NCBI GenBank assembly: GCA_903944255.1
Contig: CAJARE010000131.1
Coordinates: 1 to 13,607 of the forward strand
Direction: 5' to 3'
Origin: an uncultured beta proteobacterium
Lineage (GTDB): Bacteria; Pseudomonadota; Gammaproteobacteria; Burkholderiales; Burkholderiaceae
DNA length: 13,607 nt
Part shown: positions 1 to 5,309 of the stretch, one piece after another
How positions within the stretch are numbered: the stretch's first letter is position 1
How the letters are laid out: each line of letters starts with the position of its first letter
The notes under the pieces: generated by a model
Database searches by the model: none
Told to the model about the DNA's origin: nothing
The model's input: the letters and a program-made list of their open reading frames with translations, nothing else
Translations under genes and position numbers: made by a program

Positions 1-264
1 AATTTGCTCTTGAGCTTCAAATTGTAAAATCTCTTTATCTGGCTCCTGGAGTCCGGCCTCATCTGGCACAACCAACCAGCGACGGAAGGTTTCGTATTCA
101 CCAGATTCACGATCAATCGATACGCGAATATCTACATCTTCTGTTGCATAACGTTTTTTTGTGGCGGATGCCAATGCCATCTCTAGCGCCTCAAACACAA
201 TCATTTGATCAACGTTCTTTTCACGCGCTAAGGCATCTGCCAACATGAGAACTTCTCGACTCAT
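1..264 (-). CDS. nusA: Transcription termination/antitermination factor NusA, N-terminal part (runs off left edge)
   Basis: The first 88 codons of NusA are present; the rest lies beyond the left edge. The translated start (MSREVLMLADALAREKNVDQ, then a segment containing FEALEMALASATKKRY) is the typical NusA N-terminal RNA-polymerase-binding domain. The S1 and KH domains are off-window. NusA binds elongating RNA polymerase and modulates pausing, intrinsic termination and antitermination. The ATG at 264 overlaps the rimP stop as ATGA, and AAAGGAA at 278-272 gives a good ribosome site 7 nt upstream, so rimP and nusA are co-transcribed and probably translationally coupled. The order rimP-nusA (usually followed by infB) is standard in Proteobacteria. 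No frameshift is visible in the part present. Confidence 0.95.
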   Translation of the reverse strand, partial: MSREVLMLADALAREKNVDQMIVFEALEMALASATKKRYATEDVDIRVSIDRESGEYETFRRWLVVPDEAGLQEPDKEILQFEAQEQI

Positions 265-752
265 GACTTTCTTCCTTTGAAATCAATAACAGGGACCAAC
301 CGAGTCTTATCGACCTCGGCTAAAGAAAACTCCAACTGAGAGGGCTGACCATCAGCACCCTCAAACAACAAACTAAATTTCGCATCAGGTGAATCTAATT
401 CACCACTCAGCATACCTTGCAATACACCACGAAAATTCTTGCGACCATCAACAGCAACACGCAACTTCAAATCCACTTCCATTCCGGTAAAGCGCTCAAA
501 ATCAATCGCTGTTTTTACAGGGCGATCTAGACCTGGTGAAGAAATCTCCAAACGCTCATAAGGAATATTCTCAACAGGTAAGGCGTAGCTCAATTGATGA
601 CTTACCTTTTCACAATCTAAAACAGAAATCAAACGCTCATAATCTGGGTTTTCAATCGTGACACGCAGCAAACCTCCAGCTTCACGCTCGATATCGACCA
701 GCGTATAGCCCAAGTTTTCCAGCTCTGCAGAAATAATCTGCTGATCTTTCAC
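261..752 (-). CDS. rimP: Ribosome maturation factor RimP
   Basis: This 163-residue protein matches RimP, a cytoplasmic factor needed for assembly of the 30S ribosomal subunit. The family hallmark is at residues 65-79 (YERLEISSPGLDRPV), at the end of the N-terminal alpha/beta domain. The C-terminal part (about 85-155) fits the SH3-like domain. The start codon is GTG at 752-750, supported by AAGGG at 762-758 with a 5-nt spacer; an ATG at 765 is in another frame. It is the first gene of the rimP-nusA operon and overlaps nusA by 4 bp. Its mRNA leader contains an intrinsic terminator (777-802), so expression is probably set partly by attenuation. The length is slightly above that of E. coli RimP (about 150). 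Confidence 0.95.
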   Translation of the reverse strand: MKDQQIISAELENLGYTLVDIEREAGGLLRVTIENPDYERLISVLDCEKVSHQLSYALPVENIPYERLEISSPGLDRPVKTAIDFERFTGMEVDLKLRVAVDGRKNFRGVLQGMLSGELDSPDAKFSLLFEGADGQPSQLEFSLAEVDKTRLVPVIDFKGRKS

Positions 753-762
753 AACAACCCTT
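750..762 (-). promoter_or_regulatory. Ribosome binding site and GTG start of rimP
   Basis: On the minus strand AAGGG (762-758) is followed by a 5-nt spacer and GTG (752-750). This decides the rimP start, because the nearby ATG at 765-763 is out of frame and would sit upstream of this site. Confidence 0.6.
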
Positions 763-886
763 CATACCAAAATGGCAAAAAAAAATGGGCTTTAAAGCCC
801 ATATTCTCGAAATTCAGAACAGGCCGACTTACGTTGATCGCAACATCAGTCGGTAACTACCTAATACCGCAGATGCCTGCAGTAAG
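753..886 (-). ncRNA. Structured 5' leader RNA of rimP-nusA (putative attenuator)
   Basis: About 134 nt lie between the predicted transcription start (near 886) and rimP. Three hairpins can be read on the minus strand. Hairpin 1 is 882-867 (CTGCAG, loop GCAT, CTGCGG). Hairpin 2 is 853-824, with outer arms CCGACT/AGTCGG and inner arms GTTG/CAAC around a 4-nt loop. Hairpin 3 is the terminator at 802-785 with its U tract. No open frame with a start and ribosome site is evident, and no tRNA cloverleaf fits. A rimP leader predicted to act by premature termination is known in other Proteobacteria; I cannot test whether this one is homologous. The alternative is a short terminated small RNA that is independent of rimP. 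Confidence 0.5.
777..802 (-). terminator. Intrinsic terminator between the rimP promoter and rimP
   Basis: The 18-bp perfect palindrome ATGGGCTTTAAAGCCCAT (785-802) is followed on the minus strand by an uninterrupted T tract (784-777), the layout of a Rho-independent terminator reading leftward. It lies 123 nt beyond the rluB stop and only 24 nt before the rimP start. It can end scpB-rluB transcripts, but no promoter fits between it and rimP. Transcripts from the promoter at 893-922 must therefore also pass it, which points to attenuation. Confidence 0.8.
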
Positions 887-892
887 ACCAAA

Positions 893-922
893 ATTATAGC
901 TGATTTGGAGGAAAACTGTTAG
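893..922 (-). promoter_or_regulatory. Probable sigma-70 promoter for rimP-nusA
   Basis: A perfect -10 hexamer TATAAT lies at 898-893 on the minus strand. CTAACA at 922-917, 18 nt upstream, matches four of six -35 consensus positions. It sits just beyond the rluB stop and points toward rimP. The predicted start is near 886. Confidence 0.55.
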
Positions 923-925
923 AAA

Positions 926-2668
926 TCAGAAGCTTTCGCCAGGGTTTCGAGGCTTTCTCGGTCCTTTATTGAAGGGTTTTCTGCCTTTTGGGGCACTTCT
1001 TTTCGGTCCATTTCCTGGATTTTGAGGGTTTCCAGTTACAAATGCTGACTGCCCGTGGTGCACTTTTTTAGCCTTATTGCGATTTTGGCCCTGGCCACCT
1101 TGTCCGCCCTGGGCGCCTTGACCAGGTCTGCCGCCTTGTGTTCGACCTCTAAATAGGCCTCGTCCCTCAGCAGATCCGCCACCCGGTTTACCGTTTTTAC
1201 CCTGATGGGTTAGGCCGTTATGGCCACTAGCCATCGTTAAGGCGTCACGAGAACCCCAATAAGAAACTGAGGTTTGCATAGGATCTGGCTGAAAGTCGCC
1301 AGTTGGAGGGGAATGACGGTCACGACCCTGCGAGTTTGGGTTCCGACCTTTATCTTGTGGCTGAGGCATCTTCAAACCTGCAAACTTCATCAAGTTATAG
1401 ATGCCACCCGCCTCAACTTCCTCCCATTTTCCACGTCTTAAACGTGGGGGTAGCAAGAACATGCCGTAACGAGTGCGAAGTAGCCGTGAAACGGTATGAC
1501 CTACTGCTTCGAACATGCGACGCACTTCGCGATTGCGTCCTTCAGTCAAAGCAACGTGATACCAACGATTAGCACCATCGCCACCGCCCATTGCTAAGCG
1601 TAAGAATTTGGCTTGACCATCATCTAGCTGTATGCCGCTTTTGAGCAGAGCAGTATTTTCCTGACTGAGTTCACCCAAAATACGGACAGCATATTCACGC
1701 TCAACGCCATAACGAGGATGCATCAAGCGATTGGCTAATTCACCAGAAGTAGTAAATAGCAATAAGCCTTCAGTATTAAAGTCTAATCGCCCTACTGCAA
1801 TCCAACGTCCTTGACGAGGCTTAGGCAAACGATCAAAAACTGTTGGACGGCCTTCTGGGTCAGATTGACTAACAATCTCACCAGATGGCTTGTGATAAAG
1901 AATGACGCGGGGTGGCTTCGTCTGAATTTTGCGATGTACTGGCTTACCATTAATGCGTACTTGATCAGTCGGTCCAATACGTTGACCAATATGGGCTGGT
2001 AAGCTATTGACTGATACACGACCCTGAATAATCAAGTCTTCCATATCACGTCTTGAACCCATCCCTACATCGGCCAAGACCTTATGTAGTTTGACAGTAT
2101 CTTCGTCATCAGCATCATCATCTAAACCATCAAGATCAGACCAAACTTCATCTCGCATACTCAGAGGTAACTCGTCAACATTTGCAAATTGCAGGCTATT
2201 GAGCTCCTCTTCAGTAGGCCCATCTGAATCTTCATCTTCACGTGAACCTTGGGCACGTTGCGCACGACGCTCTGCTCCCGTTTGATGAGAGATCTCACTC
2301 TCATTGAGACCATCAGGGTTTTTGACTTCTAATACTTCTGGGGCATCTAAGGCTGCATCAAATTCTCCAGACACTACCGAGGCAAATAATGCTTCAACAT
2401 CCGCCGGGTTTGGGGCTAACTTAGCTGCATGATTGCCGCCACCCTCTCTTGATGTATTGGCAGAATCCCCTTCACGGCGTGGCCGATCTTTATTGAAAGG
2501 ACGCTTTTTATTAAATGGGTGCTTACCGGTACCAGGTCGGCGTGGGCGACGCTCGCCGCCTTCCCGACCGTCGACTTTAACGGCAGCATCTGAGGTGCCA
2601 TCAGTATTAGCAGGAGCTGCCGATGAATGAACTATCGGAGGTGAATCGTTTTCGTTTGAGCTTGTCAT
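926..2668 (-). CDS. rluB: 23S rRNA pseudouridine synthase B (RluB, RsuA/RluB/E/F family) with long disordered tails
   Basis: The core matches RluB, which isomerises a uridine of 23S rRNA (U2605 in E. coli) to pseudouridine. An S4 RNA-binding domain spans about 192-240 (KLHKVLADVGMGSRR). The catalytic domain spans about 253-412, with GRLDFNTEGLLLFT at 293-306 carrying the catalytic Asp296, and EGRNREVRRMFEAVGH at 376-391. At 580 residues it is about twice the length of E. coli RluB. The excess is a basic-then-acidic N-terminal tail (1-190) and a Gly/Gln/Lys-rich C-terminal tail (about 435-580), both apparently disordered. Low-complexity extensions are common in Burkholderiales members. The ATG is 6 nt after the scpB stop with no strong ribosome site, suggesting coupling to scpB. 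RluB fits better than RsuA or RluE/F because of the S4 domain, the tails and the scpB neighbour. Confidence 0.9.
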   Translation of the reverse strand: MTSSNENDSPPIVHSSAAPANTDGTSDAAVKVDGREGGERRPRRPGTGKHPFNKKRPFNKDRPRREGDSANTSREGGGNHAAKLAPNPADVEALFASVVSGEFDAALDAPEVLEVKNPDGLNESEISHQTGAERRAQRAQGSREDEDSDGPTEEELNSLQFANVDELPLSMRDEVWSDLDGLDDDADDEDTVKLHKVLADVGMGSRRDMEDLIIQGRVSVNSLPAHIGQRIGPTDQVRINGKPVHRKIQTKPPRVILYHKPSGEIVSQSDPEGRPTVFDRLPKPRQGRWIAVGRLDFNTEGLLLFTTSGELANRLMHPRYGVEREYAVRILGELSQENTALLKSGIQLDDGQAKFLRLAMGGGDGANRWYHVALTEGRNREVRRMFEAVGHTVSRLLRTRYGMFLLPPRLRRGKWEEVEAGGIYNLMKFAGLKMPQPQDKGRNPNSQGRDRHSPPTGDFQPDPMQTSVSYWGSRDALTMASGHNGLTHQGKNGKPGGGSAEGRGLFRGRTQGGRPGQGAQGGQGGQGQNRNKAKKVHHGQSAFVTGNPQNPGNGPKRSAPKGRKPFNKGPRKPRNPGESF

Positions 2669-2674
2669 TAATGA

Positions 2675-3385
2675 TTATTTTGCTTCGTCTGATTTGTCTT
2701 CAGACTCTGGGGTAACTTCTTCTATTACTTCGCTAACTTCTTCAGTGATTTCAACTGTCGTTGTTTCTTCTGTTTCTTCTATTACTTGATCCTGCTGAAT
2801 CACAACCGTTTCTACGGTGGCATTAGCATCAAATTCCATGACTGCTTGACCTAAGTGCTCTGCTGCAGCCATTGGGGCAGCATCTTCTAACATGGGTAAG
2901 CTTTGTAGATTAGTCAAGCTTAGATCATCTAAAAATTGTTTTGTAGTGGCGTAAAGACCAGGACGACCAATCGTATCTTTATGGCCAATCACTTCAACCC
3001 AACCACGATCCTCCAGTTGTTTCATCACATTACTACTAACCGCTACACCACGAATTTCTTCAATCTCACCCCGAGTAACGGGTTGACGATAAGCAATAAT
3101 GGCCAAGGTTTCCATGACAGCGCGGGAGTACTTTGGCGGCTTCTCAGGAGTCAATCGATCAAGAAACTCACGCATCGAAACACGACTTTGGAAACGCCAA
3201 CCAGTGGCAATATGCACCAGCTCCATCCCCTTGTCATCCCATGCCCGCTGAATCTCTACTAATGCCTCATCGATATCAGCATTGGAAATATCCTCAACAA
3301 ATAAACGAGACAGTTCAGTAATGGTGAGTGGCTCCTGCGCGCACAGGAGAGCTGTTTCAATTACACGCTTGTTGTGATCATCCAT
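2675..3385 (-). CDS. scpB: Segregation and condensation protein ScpB
   Basis: ScpB is the winged-helix subunit (kite protein) of the SMC-ScpA-ScpB condensin that compacts and segregates the chromosome. The N-terminal winged-helix domain spans about 1-80. The second spans about 85-155, with the signature METLAIIAYRQPVTRGEIEE (91-110) and RPGLYATTKQFLDDL (141-155). After about residue 185 comes a ~50-residue acidic tail rich in E, V and T, variable in this family and probably disordered. The length of 236 is normal to slightly long. It is the first gene of scpB-rluB, 6 bp before rluB. No scpA or smc is in the window. The ATG at 3385 has no clear ribosome site, but the conserved domain begins directly at it. 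Confidence 0.93.
   Translation of the reverse strand: MDDHNKRVIETALLCAQEPLTITELSRLFVEDISNADIDEALVEIQRAWDDKGMELVHIATGWRFQSRVSMREFLDRLTPEKPPKYSRAVMETLAIIAYRQPVTRGEIEEIRGVAVSSNVMKQLEDRGWVEVIGHKDTIGRPGLYATTKQFLDDLSLTNLQSLPMLEDAAPMAAAEHLGQAVMEFDANATVETVVIQQDQVIEETEETTTVEITEEVSEVIEEVTPESEDKSDEAK
2717..2787 (-). repeat. 14-bp in-frame direct repeat in the scpB tail
   Basis: TTCTTCTATTACTT occurs at 2717-2730 and again at 2774-2787, 57 nt (19 codons) apart. It encodes the repeated VIEE of the acidic C-terminal tail and probably arose by slippage or duplication in low-complexity coding DNA. Confidence 0.6.
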
Positions 3386-3397
3386 AAAAGTCGGGCC

Positions 3398-3440
3398 ATC
3401 AGGATTACGCCTGATATAGCTTTAAAAAAATGTATTTCAG
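3398..3440 (-). promoter_or_regulatory. Possible scpB promoter with an operator-like palindrome
   Basis: On the minus strand CTGAAA (3440-3435) and TATATC (3418-3413) are 16 nt apart, each matching four of six consensus positions. The palindrome ATCAGG-N6-CCTGAT (3398-3415) overlaps the putative -10 and start point. It could be a repressor site, or a hairpin in the mRNA 12 nt before the ATG if transcription starts further upstream. No strong ribosome site precedes scpB. Confidence 0.3.
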
Positions 3441-3468
3441 TAATGGGTTTGGGGTGTTCTTAAGTTAC

Positions 3469-3514
3469 TACGGACAACTAATCTCAATATTTCTAGTTGG
3501 AAGGCATGTCCGTA
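3469..3514. repeat. Nested inverted repeat in the scpB/patatin divergent spacer
   Basis: The outer arms TACGGACA (3469-3476) and TGTCCGTA (3507-3514) are perfect 8-bp complements. The inner arms CAACTA (3475-3480) and TAGTTG (3494-3499) are also perfect and share two bases with the left outer arm. The whole can form a long stem with an asymmetric bulge. As DNA it could be a two-part operator; as RNA it would need a promoter upstream, which I cannot place. Confidence 0.5.
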
Positions 3515-3518
3515 CAGA

Positions 3519-3536
3519 AACGAAGTCCTTTTCGTT
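3519..3536. repeat. Short inverted repeat upstream of the patatin gene
   Basis: AACGAA (3519-3524) and TTCGTT (3531-3536) flank a 6-nt loop. The hairpin lies just upstream of the possible -10 elements of the patatin gene and has no T tract, so it is not a terminator. Confidence 0.35.
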
Positions 3537-3550
3537 CACCGAGTGCTTAT

Positions 3551-3581
3551 TATAAGGTAGGCTCAATACAATAGCCAAATG
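3551..3581 (+). promoter_or_regulatory. -10-like hexamers and SD-less start of the patatin gene
   Basis: Two -10 candidates precede the ATG at 3579: TATAAG (3551-3556) and TACAAT (3567-3572). Neither has a convincing -35. No Shine-Dalgarno sequence stands at a usable distance. If TACAAT is used, transcription would begin at or next to the ATG and the mRNA would be leaderless. Confidence 0.3.
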
Positions 3582-4493
3582 AGTGACTTTTTAGACCAAA
3601 CCCCCTCTATACAACTCGATTCCCAAGGAAGGCGTCGCGCCTTAGGTCTTGGTATCGGACTGGGCGCCCTTCTAGGAGCCGGAAGTCTCAGTTCCTGCAG
3701 TATTTTTAGTTCTCGCAAGCCCGTTATAGGCCTAGCTTTAGGAGCTGGGGCTGCCCGCGGGTTTGCCCATGTAGGAGTGATCAAAGCCCTGGAATCCCAA
3801 GGCATCAGACCTGATGTGGTGGTTGGTAGTAGCGCTGGAAGTGTTATTGCAGCGCTACTTGCGTCTGGCGCGACCGGAAATGAGATCAATCGTCTAGCCC
3901 TCAATTTAGATGAAGCCACCCTTGCAGACTGGGGCTTGCCCTTCGCTGGTCGTTTTGGTGGTCTGATTAGAGGTGATGCGCTTCAAAATATGGTGAACCG
4001 GGAAGTCCAAAATAAAACAATTGAGCAAATGCGGATCCCCCTTGGAATTGTCGCAACTGATCTGCAATCCGGAAAAGGGATTTTGTTTCGCTCAGGCAAC
4101 ACGGGTCTTGCAGTACGCGCATCCTGCAGCGTACCTGGTGTATTTCAGCCCGCCGTGATTAGCGGCAAAGAATATGTTGATGGCGGCCTAGTCGCACCAG
4201 TACCTGTAAGCTATGCAAGACAGATGGGAGCAACACTGGTCATTGCTGTCAATATCTCCTCTGAACCTGTTCATCAAGATGCCAGCGGTACCTTAGGGGT
4301 ATTACAGCAAACGATCTCCATCATGCAGCGAAGTATTAATCAGTACGAACTCAAAAATGCCGATATCGTCATACAACCCCAGCTATTACAGATGGGTGGT
4401 GGCGATTTTAAATCCAGAAATGCGGCTGTCCTAGCTGGAGAGATTGCAACCCAGGAACAAATGGCGCTTATTAAAGAGAAGCTGAAGGGCTAG
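3579..4493 (+). CDS. Patatin-like phospholipase family lipoprotein (RssA-like)
   Basis: This is a 304-residue patatin-fold serine hydrolase, probably acting on membrane lipids or acyl esters. The oxyanion loop is LGAGAARG (54-61), the nucleophile motif is GSSAG (83-87, Ser85), and the dyad aspartate is in VDGG (200-203, Asp201), so the Ser-Asp dyad is intact. The N-terminus has RRRALGLG (18-25), a hydrophobic stretch and a lipobox ending LSSC with Cys40, so it is probably a lipoprotein; the RRR is Tat-like. The body resembles bacterial RssA, which lacks this signal. No alternative start lies before the signal region. It is monocistronic, divergent from scpB and convergent with the C40 gene 17 bp away. 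The substrate is unknown. Confidence 0.85.
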   Translation: MSDFLDQTPSIQLDSQGRRRALGLGIGLGALLGAGSLSSCSIFSSRKPVIGLALGAGAARGFAHVGVIKALESQGIRPDVVVGSSAGSVIAALLASGATGNEINRLALNLDEATLADWGLPFAGRFGGLIRGDALQNMVNREVQNKTIEQMRIPLGIVATDLQSGKGILFRSGNTGLAVRASCSVPGVFQPAVISGKEYVDGGLVAPVPVSYARQMGATLVIAVNISSEPVHQDASGTLGVLQQTISIMQRSINQYELKNADIVIQPQLLQMGGGDFKSRNAAVLAGEIATQEQMALIKEKLKG

Positions 4494-4510
4494 AACCTTA
4501 GGCTGCTGCC

Positions 4511-5173
4511 TTAGAGGCTGCGAGATTTACGTTTGAGATTTTTGACTTCATTGAGAAGCTCTTGACGCTCAGTATCACTCAGATTATCACTACCATCTAA
4601 ACGTCGTGCGCCATCAAAGCGTTTATCCCAATACAAACTACTGAGATCATCAACGCGAACACTAGCCCCTTTGGATGGGGAGTGAATAAATTTATTATCC
4701 CCAACATAAATACCAACATGTGAGAAGGTCAGGCGCATCGTATTAAAAAATACGAGGTCTCCAGGTTGTAACTCCTCACGATTAATGGGTTTACCAACGC
4801 GACTCATCTGAGTTGATTTACGTGGCAATAAAAATCCTAGCTTGTCTTTAAATACATAACCAACAAAGCTACTGCCATCCAAGCCCGACTGCGGTAACTC
4901 CGTATCCCAGCGATAGCGCACACCAATCACTTCCATTGCACGATTAATGAGTTCATCTGATTTACCAGAGACGGTATCCACTAGGCGATCTGATACTCTA
5001 AAAATATAGGACTTACCCGCCTGAAACATTGTCTCTTTGGGAGCGCCTGATTCAGGAGCAGACTCGAGAGCGTTATCAGCAGCCTGCACAGAAATAGCGG
5101 CAGCAAAATAGAGAGCAAAGCCTAAGCTTAAAAATGCGCTTAGTTTTAGCGAAGGTGTGTTTTTCAACGACAT
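4511..5173 (-). CDS. NlpC/P60 (C40) family secreted protein with the catalytic cysteine replaced by glycine
   Basis: The protein has 220 residues and a signal peptide (hydrophobic 11-27, likely cleavage near VQA at 29-31). An NlpC/P60 domain spans about 73-190, and a charged tail follows. Members are usually cell-wall D,L-endopeptidases with a Cys-His-His triad. Here SHVGIYVGDNKFIH (151-164) keeps His152 and His164, but the usual DCSG reads DGSS at 99-102, so Gly100 replaces the catalytic Cys. The 52- and 12-residue spacings match those of the E. coli Spr triad as I recall them, supporting the alignment. The preceding RWGG-type motif is also altered (RWDT, 88-91). The codon is GGC, one base from TGC. 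It is probably catalytically inactive and could serve as a binding or regulatory peptidoglycan protein. There is no frameshift. Confidence 0.88.
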   Translation of the reverse strand: MSLKNTPSLKLSAFLSLGFALYFAAAISVQAADNALESAPESGAPKETMFQAGKSYIFRVSDRLVDTVSGKSDELINRAMEVIGVRYRWDTELPQSGLDGSSFVGYVFKDKLGFLLPRKSTQMSRVGKPINREELQPGDLVFFNTMRLTFSHVGIYVGDNKFIHSPSKGASVRVDDLSSLYWDKRFDGARRLDGSDNLSDTERQELLNEVKNLKRKSRSL

Positions 5174-5309
5174 CAGGTCAGTTTAGCAAAGAATAGGTGA
5201 TTAACCAACCCCAAAGTTTAGGCCTAAGCCATTGTTTATATTCGTTTTTTTTCATTAATTGCTGTACATACACCAAATTTGGCTATTTCAGCAAGGATCG
5301 GTAGGCCAA
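5174..5309. other. Spacer between yejF and the C40 gene
   Basis: 136 bp. It holds the C40 promoter at its left end and a CCAAATTTGG palindrome (5273-5282) downstream of yejF. No hairpin followed by a T tract is seen on the minus strand, so the yej operon terminator is not identified here. Confidence 0.5.
5180..5208 (-). promoter_or_regulatory. Extended -10 promoter directly before the C40 gene
   Basis: On the minus strand TTGGTT (5208-5203), a 17-nt spacer and TAAACT (5185-5180) preceded by TGC form an extended -10 promoter. Only 6 nt separate the hexamer from the ATG at 5173, and no Shine-Dalgarno sequence is present. The transcript may be leaderless. The signal peptide begins at this ATG, so the start itself is secure. 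Confidence 0.45.

Noticed and set aside
803..925. A tRNA gene in the rimP leader, as at the E. coli metY-rimP locus
   Set aside because: No acceptor stem, anticodon arm or T-loop consensus can be built; the hairpins present do not form a cloverleaf.
1303..1572. Plus-strand open frame antisense to rluB
   Set aside because: It lies entirely within the conserved RluB catalytic and tail coding region, resembles no protein family I know and has no ribosome site.
3563..3919. Minus-strand open frame antisense to the patatin gene
   Set aside because: It is a mirror frame of the patatin N-terminal region, with low-complexity composition dictated by the opposite strand.
4494..4515. AGGC-TGCT-GCCT as a bidirectional terminator between the convergent genes
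   Set aside because: The stem is only 4 bp and there is no T tract on either side.
5245..5252. Run of eight T on the plus strand as a terminator
   Set aside because: No stable hairpin precedes it and no plus-strand gene ends there.
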